Positions 1-8,664 of a DNA stretch of 45,671 nt are shown here, one piece after another. Within the stretch, counting starts at the first letter, position 1, and every line of letters starts with the position of its first letter. Below the pieces are notes generated by a model that saw nothing but the letters and a program-made list of their open reading frames with translations, had not been told where the DNA came from and did not search any database. Origin of the DNA: Vreelandella boliviensis LC1. GTDB lineage: Bacteria; Pseudomonadota; Gammaproteobacteria; Pseudomonadales; Halomonadaceae. Location: positions 271,076 through 316,746 of the forward strand of contig NZ_JH393258.1 in assembly GCF_000236035.1 (NCBI RefSeq), read 5' to 3'. A program made the position numbers and the translations under genes.

Positions 1-963
1 GGCGGGCTTCCTGTTGAAGTTCCGGCGCTTACCGTCAACCGCGTCTGTGGCTCTGGGGCTCAGGCCGTCGCGAGCGCCGCCATGGAAATTTGGAGCGGTA
101 TGGCCGATTGTGCCATCGCCGGCGGCATGGAGAACATGGATCGTGCGCCCTATGTGCTTCCCCAAGGCCGCTGGGGCGCGCGTATGGGCGACGTCACTAT
201 GTATGACACCATGCTTCTCGATGGCCTAAATGATGCTTTCAGCGGCAAGCACTCCGGCTGGCACACCGAGGATTTAGTCAACCGCTACAGCATCTCCCGC
301 GACGACCAGGACGACTGGGCACTGCGCTCCCAGCTGAATTTTTCCAAGGCCCAGGAGGCCGGCCACTTCGACGCAGAAATCGCCGCTGTGGAACTCACCA
401 GCCGCAAAGGCACCACGATGTTCGCCCGTGATGAGCACAACCGTGGTGATACCACCGTGGAATCCTTAGCGAAGCTTAAACCCGCCTTTCGCAAAGATGG
501 CACCATCACCGCCGGCAACGCCCCCGGCCTCAACAGCGGTGCCGCGGCAATGATCGTCGCCGACCGCGATTGGGCTGAAAAGCAGGGCCTCACCCCCATG
601 GCTCGCTTGGTGGCTTTCGGCATTGGTGCCGTAGAGCCCGACTACTTCGGCATCGGCCCGGTGCCAGCGGTACAGCAAGCGCTTGAGCGCGCTGGATGGT
701 CGGTGGGCGATCTGGACCGTGTAGAGATCAACGAGGCCTTCGCCGCTATTGCCTTGGCCTGCCAGCGAGAACTTGGCCTGCCCGAAGATATCGTCAACAT
801 GGAGGGAGGCGCCATTGCACACGGCCATCCTATCGGCGCTAGCGGTGCGGTGCTGACCACACGCTTGTTGCATGCCATGCAGCGCAACGGCGAACGTCGC
901 GGCATCGTTACTCTGTGTATCGGCGGCGGTCAGGGCATCGCCCTGGCACTGGAAAGCCTATGA
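1..963 (+). CDS. Thiolase (acetyl-CoA acetyltransferase family), 5' end cut by window edge
   Basis: This is the C-terminal three quarters of a thiolase, which condenses or cleaves acyl-CoA and acetoacetyl-CoA in the cytoplasm. The reading frame is open from base 1, so the start lies outside the window and roughly 70-80 residues are missing. The visible part carries the nucleophile motif VNRVCGSG, the NEAFAA loop, the histidine motif GGAIAHGHPIGASG and the second-cysteine motif CIGGGQG, so all catalytic residues are present. Its TGA stop overlaps the ATG of the following sigma factor gene (ATGA), so the two may be translationally coupled. Whether it is biosynthetic (PhaA/AtoB-like) or degradative cannot be decided from the sequence. 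Confidence 0.93.
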   Translation, partial: GGLPVEVPALTVNRVCGSGAQAVASAAMEIWSGMADCAIAGGMENMDRAPYVLPQGRWGARMGDVTMYDTMLLDGLNDAFSGKHSGWHTEDLVNRYSISRDDQDDWALRSQLNFSKAQEAGHFDAEIAAVELTSRKGTTMFARDEHNRGDTTVESLAKLKPAFRKDGTITAGNAPGLNSGAAAMIVADRDWAEKQGLTPMARLVAFGIGAVEPDYFGIGPVPAVQQALERAGWSVGDLDRVEINEAFAAIALACQRELGLPEDIVNMEGGAIAHGHPIGASGAVLTTRLLHAMQRNGERRGIVTLCIGGGQGIALALESL

Positions 964-1511
964 CAGTTAAGCCACAGCGATATCCCTGTATCGAGACCGC
1001 CTGGCAGACCCACCGAGATGAGCTTCGTGGCTTTCTGCTCAAACACAGCGGTGATCGCGATGACGTCGACGATCTCCTTCAAGGTATCTATATCAAGGCA
1101 CTGACTCACCGCACCCGCTTTTGCGAGTTAGACTCACCTCGAGCTTGGCTTTTCCGTGTAGCCCGACATCAATGGATCGATGACCAGCGCCGCGCAAGGC
1201 GCTGGACAGGCGAGGAGCCACCCGAGATTGCCGAGGAACTGCAGAAGACCTCACCGCTGGAGAGCCTCGCTGACTGCATCTACCGTGCGCTGCCCGACTG
1301 CTCCCCGGAAGATGCCGACATTATCCAGCAGTGTGACCTGGAGGGTACGCGGCAGGCCGACTATGCAACACGTCACGGCCTGGGCCTGCCTGCCACTAAG
1401 GCGCGGCTGCGCAGGGCACGGCAGCGGCTGCGTGAGCGACTGATTGAGCAATGCGACATCATCTTTGATCAGCAAGGACGCGTCTGCTGCCATGGCGCTC
1501 TACGAAAATAG
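960..1511 (+). CDS. ECF-type RNA polymerase sigma factor, SigZ-like, Cys-rich
   Basis: This 183-residue protein of the sigma-70 ECF class would direct RNA polymerase to a small set of promoters. Region 2 is seen around residues 20-75 (DVDDLLQGIYIKAL, then SPRAWLFRVARHQWIDD). Region 4 is near residues 130-162 (RQADYATRHGL with a basic recognition helix). I chose the ATG at 960 because it overlaps the thiolase stop as ATGA; a start at 915 would run deep into the thiolase. The protein has eight cysteines, including C165 and an adjacent C176-C177 pair in a short tail after region 4. Such tails occur in SigZ-like ECF factors that lack a neighbouring anti-sigma factor, and none is present here. I infer that the tail may sense metal, metalloid or redox state and that the permease/thioredoxin pair downstream is the target. 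Confidence 0.8.
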   Translation: MTVKPQRYPCIETAWQTHRDELRGFLLKHSGDRDDVDDLLQGIYIKALTHRTRFCELDSPRAWLFRVARHQWIDDQRRARRWTGEEPPEIAEELQKTSPLESLADCIYRALPDCSPEDADIIQQCDLEGTRQADYATRHGLGLPATKARLRRARQRLRERLIEQCDIIFDQQGRVCCHGALRK

Positions 1512-1600
1512 GCAACGTTTTTCGCATCAAATTTGCATCCTTTTGCCTCCTGCTCCGTCTTCTTATGTGACAACGTCTTTCACACAGGGAGCTAATTGAA

Positions 1601-2608
1601 ATGTTGGAGGTCTTTACTTGGCTGGCCGATTGGCTGGTCTACGGGGTGGCAGGCCTGAACCCCGAGAGCAAGCTCGGCACCTCACTACACTTTTTCGTCG
1701 AGGACACCACCAAAATATTCGCACTTCTAGTGGTGATGATTTACGTGATTGCCCTGGTGCGCGCCTCGATGAACCTGGAGCGGGTGCGTCACTACATTCA
1801 GCAGAAGAATCGTATGGCAGGCTACGGCCTGGGCGCCGGTTTTGGTGCCATCACGCCCTTCTGTTCCTGCTCAAGCATCCCCCTATTTCTGGGCTTTACC
1901 AGTGCCGGGATTCCGCTGGGTATCACCATGGCGTTCTTGTTTACCTCGCCGATCATCAACGAGGTGGCGGTGATCATGCTATGGAGCCTGCTCGGCTGGG
2001 AATTCACCCTGGTCTATGTGGTCATCGGCATGGGGGTGGGTATCGGTGGAGGCATGATCCTCGATGCCCTCAAAGGCGAGCGCTGGTTGAAGGATTTCGC
2101 TGCCAAGGCCTATCAACAAGCCGCTGTGGCACCCCTAAGTGACGAGCCCGCCCCCGAGACTCCCTCTCTCACCATGAGGGACCGCCACGAGTTTGCCTGG
2201 AACGAACTCAAGGAAATCGTCGAGCGGATCTGGAAATGGGTCATCATTGGCGTCGGCCTAGGTGCCATCCTTCATGGCTTTGTCCCAGATGATTGGTTCA
2301 GTAACAACCTGGGTAGCGGCCAGTGGTGGAATGTCCCGGCAGCTGTATTGGCGGGCCTGCCGCTTTACTCCAACGCTACCGGCGTCATTCCCATCATGGA
2401 AAGCTTGATCACTAAGGGATTGCCCGTGGGTACGACCTTGGCCTTCTGTATGAGCACCGTTGCGGCGAGCTTTCCTGAATTTATCATGCTCAAACAGGTC
2501 ATGCTGTGGCGCTTACTGGCCACCATTTTCATCATTCTACTCATCAACTTCATGTTGGTGGGTTGGATAATTAATCTGCTGGCACCCTGGTTATTCAGCA
2601 GCTTATAA
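1601..2608 (+). CDS. DUF318/ArsP-family permease
   Basis: A 335-residue polytopic inner-membrane protein of the permease family that includes ArsP (efflux of trivalent organoarsenicals in Campylobacter) and many uncharacterised members. The family signature is the intramembrane cysteine motif TPFCSCSS (C88, C90), present here after a G-rich helix; a second half follows a hydrophilic linker near residues 168-205. The start at 1601 has an AGGGAG ribosome site upstream. The gene lies 89 bases after the ECF sigma gene and 17 bases before a thioredoxin-like gene, a common pairing for this family. The substrate is unknown. In this arsenic-rich window a metalloid or organoarsenical is plausible but not proven. 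Confidence 0.8.
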   Translation: MLEVFTWLADWLVYGVAGLNPESKLGTSLHFFVEDTTKIFALLVVMIYVIALVRASMNLERVRHYIQQKNRMAGYGLGAGFGAITPFCSCSSIPLFLGFTSAGIPLGITMAFLFTSPIINEVAVIMLWSLLGWEFTLVYVVIGMGVGIGGGMILDALKGERWLKDFAAKAYQQAAVAPLSDEPAPETPSLTMRDRHEFAWNELKEIVERIWKWVIIGVGLGAILHGFVPDDWFSNNLGSGQWWNVPAAVLAGLPLYSNATGVIPIMESLITKGLPVGTTLAFCMSTVAASFPEFIMLKQVMLWRLLATIFIILLINFMLVGWIINLLAPWLFSSL

Positions 2609-2625
2609 ACCCAAGAGGACATCAC

Positions 2626-2862
2626 ATGAAAAAGATCGAAGTATTAGGCACAGGCTGCAAAAAGTGCACCGTCACCGCGGAGCAAATTACCGCGATTGCC
2701 AAAGAGCTGGGCACCGATGTAGAGGTGACTAAAGTCACTGACCCGCAAGTCATTATGCGTTATCAGGTCATGTCGACCCCAGCCGTTGCGGTCAACGGCC
2801 AACTTGCCCACAGCGGAGGCATCCCGAATCGCGAAAAAATCGAAGCACTACTCAAAGCCTAA
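2626..2862 (+). CDS. Small thioredoxin-like/redox-active disulfide protein
   Basis: A 78-residue protein of the small glutaredoxin-like (redox-active disulfide protein 2) family. The N-terminal strand is followed by the motif GTGCKKC (C11, C14), and a cis-proline loop is visible as MSTPAVAVNG. There is no signal peptide, so it should act in the cytoplasm. An AGAGGA ribosome site precedes the ATG. It is co-directional with and 17 bases from the permease. Family members are often linked with DUF318 permeases, where they probably serve as a thiol donor or metallochaperone. That role is inferred from context. Confidence 0.82.
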   Translation: MKKIEVLGTGCKKCTVTAEQITAIAKELGTDVEVTKVTDPQVIMRYQVMSTPAVAVNGQLAHSGGIPNREKIEALLKA

Positions 2863-2888
2863 ACGCTCGGTGCCTAGATTTCTTTCTG

Positions 2889-2925
2889 GCTCCCAGCTTA
2901 CTTGGTAAACTGGGAGCTCTTGTTT
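2889..2925 (+). terminator. Hairpin terminator after the permease/thioredoxin pair
   Basis: An 8-bp stem (GCTCCCAG at 2889-2896 with CTGGGAGC at 2910-2917) is extended, after a C/A mismatch, by TTAC/GTAA closing a TTG loop. The right arm is followed by TCTTGTTT, a moderate T-rich tail. It ends the 960-2862 transcript, though leaky read-through into the CC/Se gene at 2939 is possible. Confidence 0.7.
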
Positions 2926-2938
2926 AACAGGCGTCTGT

Positions 2939-3223
2939 ATGCCAGAAATAATCGCAGTTTCTGACGCAGCCAAAGCGTTTATCAAGCAACAAGGTGGCGT
3001 AGTGACCGTGCGTTTATCACCCCGCCACGGCTGCTGCGGGGGTCTCGCCAACGTTGCTGTCGCCGAGGCGATCTCTCCCAAAGACCCTTCGCTTTACCAG
3101 CGCCATCGTGATGAAGATATCACCCTATTTATTGCCCAAGAGCTTGCCGACCAAGGGCTGCGCGTTGACGTTGAAGGGTTCTGGAAGTTGCGTCATTTGT
3201 ATGTGGATAGCGTATTGAAGTAG
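2939..3223 (+). CDS. CC/Se-motif small protein, HesB-like
   Basis: A 94-residue protein carrying the motif RHGCCGGLA near residue 30, the hallmark of small (seleno)proteins in which the second cysteine of a CC pair can be selenocysteine in relatives. Here both are plain cysteines and no in-frame UGA is seen. The function is unknown. The fold may resemble the HesB/IscA type, and the CC pair could bind metal, a cluster or a metalloid. It stands 21 bases past the hairpin at 2889-2917, so it may belong loosely to the sigma/permease/thioredoxin group or be transcribed separately. Family assignment is from the motif and length only. Confidence 0.6.
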   Translation: MPEIIAVSDAAKAFIKQQGGVVTVRLSPRHGCCGGLANVAVAEAISPKDPSLYQRHRDEDITLFIAQELADQGLRVDVEGFWKLRHLYVDSVLK

Positions 3224-3332
3224 CTATCGTTCCCGCACATACAGGTACAAATAGGATCACCGAGCCTAACCTATTGCATCAAGGTAATACGCACGCCCCC
3301 CACTACAGCCACTACTACAACTACTACAGTGG

Positions 3333-4157
3333 CTAATCTTCTTTCTCCGCAGCGATTACCATCGCATTCAAGTCGTCCCAAACACCGGGGGCTGAAGCGA
3401 TGATGTGGTCGCCCTTCGCCAGAGGCCAATGCTGGCAAAAAGGCGCGGTTAGGCCGCCCGCTTCACGTATCAATAGCAGGCCAGCCAAGCAATCCCAGGG
3501 CATAATGTGATTTTCGTAGTAACCGCCTAATCGCCCTGCTGCAACGCTGGCCAGCATAAGAGCACCTGAGCCGTTGCGGTAGAACATGCCACCGCCTGCT
3601 AGCAAGGCTTGAATGACGTTTACCGAATGCTGGGTCGGCCCCCGCTGGCTTACGCCAACGCCAATCAAGCTGTTCTGAATGGTGTGAGCGTTATTAAGGT
3701 TCAACCGCTCACCATTTAAAAAGGCGCCTTGGTTTAGACTGCCGGTGAAGGTCTCTTTATAGAGCGGCACCTGTATAACACCCACCACGGTGGTGTCATC
3801 AAGCATTACCGCGATGGAGACACACCAGTGATGTAAGCCCGCCAGAAACAAACTGGTACCGTCAATCGGGTCGATAACCCAGGTAAACCCCGATGTGCCG
3901 ACCGTTTCAGGTCGTTCCTCGCCGATAATACCGTCTTCGGGGAAGGCCGTTTGAATATGCTGGCGGATTAGATCTTCTACATCTCTGTCAGCTTGAGAAA
4001 CGGCATCCTGCGCGCTCATTTTGGTTTCGACCACCAGCTCTGACTGGCGATAGAAATAGTCGGTCGCCAGTTCGCCGCCGCTGATGGCGACCGAGCGGGC
4101 AATGGCTAAGCGAGCGTCAATAGCAGAGGCGTCAGTGCTTGAATGATTATGAGACAC
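3333..4157 (-). CDS. Inositol-monophosphatase family phosphatase, linked to ABC importer
   Basis: A 274-residue Mg-dependent phosphatase of the inositol monophosphatase/FBPase superfamily. The metal-binding motifs are IGEE, DPIDGT and a WDC-type motif (MPWDCLAG), so the active site looks complete. The start is GTG at 4157 with AAGGA upstream, and the gene overlaps the ATPase gene by 11 bases, so it is translated with the transporter. Members of this superfamily cleave inositol phosphates, histidinol phosphate, PAP or sugar phosphates. The linkage to an importer suggests it removes phosphate from the imported compound. Exact substrate unknown. Confidence 0.85.
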   Translation of the reverse strand: MSHNHSSTDASAIDARLAIARSVAISGGELATDYFYRQSELVVETKMSAQDAVSQADRDVEDLIRQHIQTAFPEDGIIGEERPETVGTSGFTWVIDPIDGTSLFLAGLHHWCVSIAVMLDDTTVVGVIQVPLYKETFTGSLNQGAFLNGERLNLNNAHTIQNSLIGVGVSQRGPTQHSVNVIQALLAGGGMFYRNGSGALMLASVAAGRLGGYYENHIMPWDCLAGLLLIREAGGLTAPFCQHWPLAKGDHIIASAPGVWDDLNAMVIAAEKED

Positions 4158-5175
4158 GGGTTAAATCCTTTTCATTAATAACTAACGAGACGTGCTGCTT
4201 TAATCCCAACCGCGGCTCGGCGATGGGGCGGGAAACCAAAAGTTCAGTAAAGTTGGTCGCAATCACGTACTCCATACGGCTGCCCAGGTAAGTCGCACTA
4301 ACGATCTCACCACTAATTGAACCAGGCTTGGCACTGCCACCAAGAACGATACGCTCCGGGCGAATGGAGACACGGGCGTTACCTGCTTCCCCCGGAATGG
4401 CCAAGTTTAAATTGCCGGCACTAAAACAACCGGCTGCTACTTTGCCATCTACCAGGTTGGCGTCCCCGATAAAGTCGGCAACAAAGGGGGAATTGGGGCG
4501 GTCGTATAAATCTTCTGGCGTGCCTATCTGGGCAATGCGCCCCGCGTTCATTACCACGATCCGATCCGATACCGCTAACGCCTCCTCTTGATCGTGGGTG
4601 ACGTAGATGGCCGTTAGCCCAAAACGCTGCTGCAGTTCGCGAATTTCGGCGCGCACCTTGCGTCGCAATTTGGCGTCAACATTGGACAGTGGCTCATCGA
4701 ACAGCATGACCTCTGGCTGCTGGGCAATGGCCCGCGCCACGGCCACCCGCTGCTGCTGGCCGCCGGAAAGCTCTGAAGGTAATCGACGGCTAAGATTGGG
4801 CAGCCCAAGTAGTTCGAGAATTTCCAGCGCGCGGGCATGGGCTTTGTGTTTGGACTCACCGCGAATAACGGGGCCATAGGCGACGTTATCGAGAACCGAC
4901 ATATGTGGAAATAACGCATACGACTGGAACACCATGCCCACATTGCGCTCCGATGCCGGGCGGCGGCTTACATCACGGCCATGAATCAACATCTGACCAG
5001 CAGTGGGCAGTTCCAGGCCCGCCACCAAGCGTAAACTGGTGGTCTTGCCACAGCCAGAAGGGCCTAGAAAGGTCACCAGTTCGCCACGGCGAATGGATAG
5101 GTTGATCTGATCCACCGCCGTCACGTCGTTGTACTTCTTAACCACATCAATAAATTCTATGGCGATATCAGCCAT
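4147..5175 (-). CDS. ABC transporter ATP-binding subunit (Fe3+/AfuC/PotA-like)
   Basis: A 342-residue ATPase with Walker A GPSGCGKTT, signature LSGGQQQR, Walker B VMLFDEP and the switch histidine in YVTHDQEEAL. A C-terminal TOBE-type regulatory domain begins near residue 240. It powers the permease encoded just upstream. Annotation pipelines usually call this type ferric-iron or 2-aminoethylphosphonate transport. The well-studied AfuC relative serves hexose and heptose phosphate import. Linkage to a phosphatase and a Pho-box-like array favours a phosphorylated substrate here. It overlaps the phosphatase gene and follows the permease gene by 21 bases. Confidence 0.9.
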   Translation of the reverse strand: MADIAIEFIDVVKKYNDVTAVDQINLSIRRGELVTFLGPSGCGKTTSLRLVAGLELPTAGQMLIHGRDVSRRPASERNVGMVFQSYALFPHMSVLDNVAYGPVIRGESKHKAHARALEILELLGLPNLSRRLPSELSGGQQQRVAVARAIAQQPEVMLFDEPLSNVDAKLRRKVRAEIRELQQRFGLTAIYVTHDQEEALAVSDRIVVMNAGRIAQIGTPEDLYDRPNSPFVADFIGDANLVDGKVAAGCFSAGNLNLAIPGEAGNARVSIRPERIVLGGSAKPGSISGEIVSATYLGSRMEYVIATNFTELLVSRPIAEPRLGLKQHVSLVINEKDLTRVS

Positions 5176-5196
5176 GGTTTCTCCCTTTAAACCGGG

Positions 5197-7398
5197 TTAA
5201 TTGACACTGACGGCTTCTGATAGCTGAGGCTTAGCATTATCTGGCACGCGTCGCCCAAGGCGTCGCTTGCCAATCAGCGCGCTGAAAATGACGATAGCTG
5301 CGATCATGACCAGCATAAGAACGGCAGAATAGGTAATTGCCAGCGCGTATTCACCGTTTTCCACGCGCCCCATAATGTAAGCCGTGGCCATATTGTGGCG
5401 TGCGCTAACCAAGAAAATAACCGCTGACACCGCCGTCATGGCGGTGACGAAGGAGTACACCATGGCTGTGAACATCGCCGGTTTCACCAACGGCAAAACA
5501 ATTCGCCGCAGGGTAGTAAACCCACCGGCACCTAGCGTCTGGCTAGCCTCTTCCATTGAACGGTCGATTTGAGATAGTGCCGCAATACCCGCGCGCATTC
5601 CCACGGGCATATTGCGGAACATAAAGCAGATCACCAGTATCACCATAGTGCCGGTGATATCCACCGGTGGCACGTTAAACGCCGCCACGTAAGAGACTCC
5701 AACGACCGTGCCTGGAATCGCAAAGCTGAGCATGGTGCCAAATTCAAACTGACGCTTACCGGCAAAATTTTGTCGGGCGATCAACCAGGCAGTGATAATC
5801 CCAATGGCCGTTGTCAGTGGCGCAGCCAGGGCTGATACCAACAAAGTGGTTTTAAGCGAACTCCAGGCCGAGCCATAAAACTCAATGCCGTTGCCACCCA
5901 TCTCAACCGAAAATGCCGTGCCTAGATGGCGTAACGTCGGAGTGAGATCCCAGCGGCCAATATCATTTACAAAACCACCCAATAAAACAATGGCGTAGAC
6001 GGCGAGAGTAAACAGCACAAAAAGCCCCACGATACTGTAAGACACCGCTTGCAAAGGCTTTGGAAGCGGTGCTGCCAAGCCAGCATCTGACTTGCCGGTC
6101 ACCGTGACATAGCTTTTTTTGCCTAGCCAGCGCGCCTGAATCCAGAACGCCCCCAGCGTGAGTGCCAGTAAAATGATCGACAGCGTAGCGGCATTGCCCA
6201 GGTCATAGCGCGCCCCAACAACAGCAAAAAAGATCTTGGTCGATAGCACCTCATAGCCCCCGCCGAGTACCAATGGGTTGCCAAAGTCAGCCAGACTCTC
6301 GATGAAGGCAAGTAAAAAGGCAGCGGCCAGCCCTGGCCGTAGTAGCGGCAAGGTAATGCTTTGGAAGGTGCGCAGCGGGCCTGCGCCCAACGTATGGGAG
6401 GCTTCTTCAAGCGAGGGGTTAATCGCCTCTAAGGTGCCGAGCAGTACCAAAAAGGTGACGGGCGTGAAGGCCAGCGTTTGTGCCATCAATATGCCGGGCA
6501 ACCCGTATAGCCAGCGTGACGGCGTCACTCCAAACAGCTCTGCGCCCCAGCCGGTTACCAGCCCAGAGCGCCCAAACAAGACGATCAACGCCACCCCAAC
6601 GACAAAGGGCGGCGTTATAATCGGCAGTATAGAAATAGCACGCAGCGTTTTTGTAAAGCGAAACCCGGTGCGCGCCACCAGCATCGCCAGTGCCAGGCCA
6701 AGCAGGGTAGACAATGTTGCCGACATTATCCCCAGCACGACAGAGTTGATCACCACACCACAGCTGCCACCCTCTGATGATATACAATTCAACCGCCATA
6801 GTTCTGGGGCGATTAACCGGGCCCCAAAAGCCTGCAGGGCCAGGCCGCCCTCTGGGTTCGTAAAGGCGGTGGTGGCAAGTTTTATAATGGGGAAAAACAC
6901 GAACAAACCGAGCAGCGCTACGACAAATACCACCGCGGCGGCTGCAAACCGGTCTCCTTTACAGAAACCGCTATCCGCCAGTTCATTGGCCAACAGCCCT
7001 AACAGGGCAATCGCCGTCAGAAAGCCGCCCCATCCCAAACCCGTTTGGCCTGTCGAGGCACCCGGGAAAAGGCCTGCAACACTCGTGAATAGCGGGCCGT
7101 TCAAGCCGATAAGCGATACTTGAAGCAGTAAACTGAGCAACCCGAAAGCCAGCAGCAGTAACGTCATAATTTGGCGCTTTAGCGCAGATCGTTGTTGCCA
7201 TACCACGAGCAAAACTATAGGCAACACAATCACTGGCAATAACCACAAGCGGCCTGCCATGGCATGAAAAAAAGCTGACTCCCAAAGAGCCGAAATGCCG
7301 TCAGGGGGCACTTTGTACCAGGGCAATAGAAATACAGCGACACTAAGCAATAAAAGCCAGCTTGCGCTGGCTTTATGCCCAAGACCATGAGCTTTCAT
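5197..7398 (-). CDS. ABC transporter permease, two fused membrane domains (AfuB-like)
   Basis: About 733 residues with two binding-protein-dependent permease domains in one chain, preceded by extra N-terminal membrane helices. Each half ends in an EAA-type loop that contacts the ATPase (EEASHTLGAGPLRTF and EEASQTLGAGGFTTL). I start it at the ATG at 7398 because GGAGAG sits just upstream; an in-frame start at 7422 would place that ribosome site inside the gene. The fused architecture is typical of SfuB/AfuB permeases for Fe3+ or sugar phosphates. It lies between the binding-protein and ATPase genes in one operon. Confidence 0.88.
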   Translation of the reverse strand: MKAHGLGHKASASWLLLLSVAVFLLPWYKVPPDGISALWESAFFHAMAGRLWLLPVIVLPIVLLVVWQQRSALKRQIMTLLLLAFGLLSLLLQVSLIGLNGPLFTSVAGLFPGASTGQTGLGWGGFLTAIALLGLLANELADSGFCKGDRFAAAAVVFVVALLGLFVFFPIIKLATTAFTNPEGGLALQAFGARLIAPELWRLNCISSEGGSCGVVINSVVLGIMSATLSTLLGLALAMLVARTGFRFTKTLRAISILPIITPPFVVGVALIVLFGRSGLVTGWGAELFGVTPSRWLYGLPGILMAQTLAFTPVTFLVLLGTLEAINPSLEEASHTLGAGPLRTFQSITLPLLRPGLAAAFLLAFIESLADFGNPLVLGGGYEVLSTKIFFAVVGARYDLGNAATLSIILLALTLGAFWIQARWLGKKSYVTVTGKSDAGLAAPLPKPLQAVSYSIVGLFVLFTLAVYAIVLLGGFVNDIGRWDLTPTLRHLGTAFSVEMGGNGIEFYGSAWSSLKTTLLVSALAAPLTTAIGIITAWLIARQNFAGKRQFEFGTMLSFAIPGTVVGVSYVAAFNVPPVDITGTMVILVICFMFRNMPVGMRAGIAALSQIDRSMEEASQTLGAGGFTTLRRIVLPLVKPAMFTAMVYSFVTAMTAVSAVIFLVSARHNMATAYIMGRVENGEYALAITYSAVLMLVMIAAIVIFSALIGKRRLGRRVPDNAKPQLSEAVSVN

Positions 7399-7448
7399 AA
7401 ACTCTCCGCTAAGATACGCCAACTAGCGCGACAAACTAATTTGAAAAG

Positions 7449-8471
7449 TTAGCGTGCCAGAGAGCCAATTTCCTGATCCCAGCGTTCCAGCAAGCGGGTA
7501 CGCTCTTCACTTGACCCGTACAATGCAAAGTCATAGTCAATCAAAGCGATATCGGCCAGGCGCGGAGCTTGAGGGGGCGTTTCAGCATTAACGTTAGAGG
7601 GCACCTGGAAGGAGTTTGCCTGAACGGCCAACGCCTGCGCATCTGCCGAGAGTGCCCAATCGTACCAAATACGTGCGTTTTCGCTGTTGGGGCCGCCCTC
7701 GATAATGCTCATGGAGCCTATCTCATAGCCTGTGCCTTCGCAGGGCGCTACGGTTTTAATCGGTGAGCCTTGAACCGCTTGGGCGACCGCATCGTGCATA
7801 AAGACGATACCAATGGCCGTCTCCCCAGTACCCGCTGCACGGATGGGAGCACTACCTGACTGAGTGTACTGGCTGACATTATTATTAAGTTCGCGCAAAT
7901 AGTCGAAGGCTTCATCTTCTCCGAATAGCTGCACGAGTGTTGCCAGCAAGGTGTAGGCCGTTCCCGAGGAATTGGGGTTAGCCACCTGGATATCATCCTC
8001 ATAGCGACTGTCCAGCAGGTCAGACCAACACGCTGGCGCATCGTCGCTAATCAGATCAGTGTTATAACCAAAACCCAATCCACCCGCATAAATACCCACT
8101 GTATGATAATCAGACGCCTCCGCCTGACTCACTGCCCAGTCTTGCAATTCTGTCAACATGGGGGATTGGTAAGCGGTTGTTAAACCTTCTTGAGCCGCCT
8201 GTAGATGAGGGTCACCGGTACCCCCCCACCAAATATCACCGCGGGGCTGGCCAAGTTCTGCACGGATCTGTGCATAGGTTTCACCAGAAGAGCGGCGTGT
8301 CATCAGAACGTTGATGCCGGTCTCACGCTGAAAGGCTTCTGCCATCACGCGGCACCAGTTTTCATCCACGGAGCAATAGAGTACCAATTCACCGGATTCG
8401 GCTTGTGCATTCATTGTCGGTAATACGCATAGCGCGGCTGCGAATCCAACTGCTTTTTTAGTGATGTTCAC
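7449..8471 (-). CDS. Periplasmic substrate-binding protein of Fe3+/AfuA type
   Basis: A 340-residue extracellular solute-binding protein with a Sec signal peptide cleaved after AQA. The mature part begins with the ELVLYCSVDENWC strand typical of the iron/AfuA/thiamine-binding group. The start is GTG at 8471 with a strong GGGGAGAG site. Ferric-binding proteins of this fold use a pair of C-terminal tyrosines. I do not see a clear adjacent Tyr-Tyr pair (the tail reads SFQVPSNV and DYDFALYGSS), which weakens the iron assignment. It is the first gene of the operon and lies 45 bases downstream of a Pho-box-like array. Confidence 0.86.
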   Translation of the reverse strand: MNITKKAVGFAAALCVLPTMNAQAESGELVLYCSVDENWCRVMAEAFQRETGINVLMTRRSSGETYAQIRAELGQPRGDIWWGGTGDPHLQAAQEGLTTAYQSPMLTELQDWAVSQAEASDYHTVGIYAGGLGFGYNTDLISDDAPACWSDLLDSRYEDDIQVANPNSSGTAYTLLATLVQLFGEDEAFDYLRELNNNVSQYTQSGSAPIRAAGTGETAIGIVFMHDAVAQAVQGSPIKTVAPCEGTGYEIGSMSIIEGGPNSENARIWYDWALSADAQALAVQANSFQVPSNVNAETPPQAPRLADIALIDYDFALYGSSEERTRLLERWDQEIGSLAR

Positions 8472-8515
8472 CTTAGCTCTCCCCTGGTAAAGAAAGACTA
8501 ACGTAAAGCGCTAAG

Positions 8516-8544
8516 ATGAACAGACGATGACGACGAGATGGCAG
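8516..8544 (-). promoter_or_regulatory. Candidate Pho-box array upstream of the ABC importer operon
   Basis: On the minus strand three heptamers are spaced exactly 11 bases apart: CTGCCAT, TCGTCAT and TGTTCAT. They match the PhoB half-site CTGTCAT at 6, 5 and 4 of 7 positions. The 11-base phasing is that of PhoB sites. The array ends 45 bases before the GTG of the binding-protein gene, a suitable place for PhoB activation. Confidence 0.45.
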
Positions 8545-8664
8545 TTGTATGTAACCCTCTGACGATCAGGTACAAACCCAGGAGATACGTCGACCATGGG
8601 GATATGAGGCTCTTCCTGAAAGATTGTCAGCTGTGGAGTGAGGAACGCTCTACCTTCCAGAAGG

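Noticed and set aside
1566..1584. TGTGA...TCACA dyad upstream of the permease, resembling a CRP site
   Set aside because: The spacer is nine bases instead of six, so CRP would not bind; no other support.
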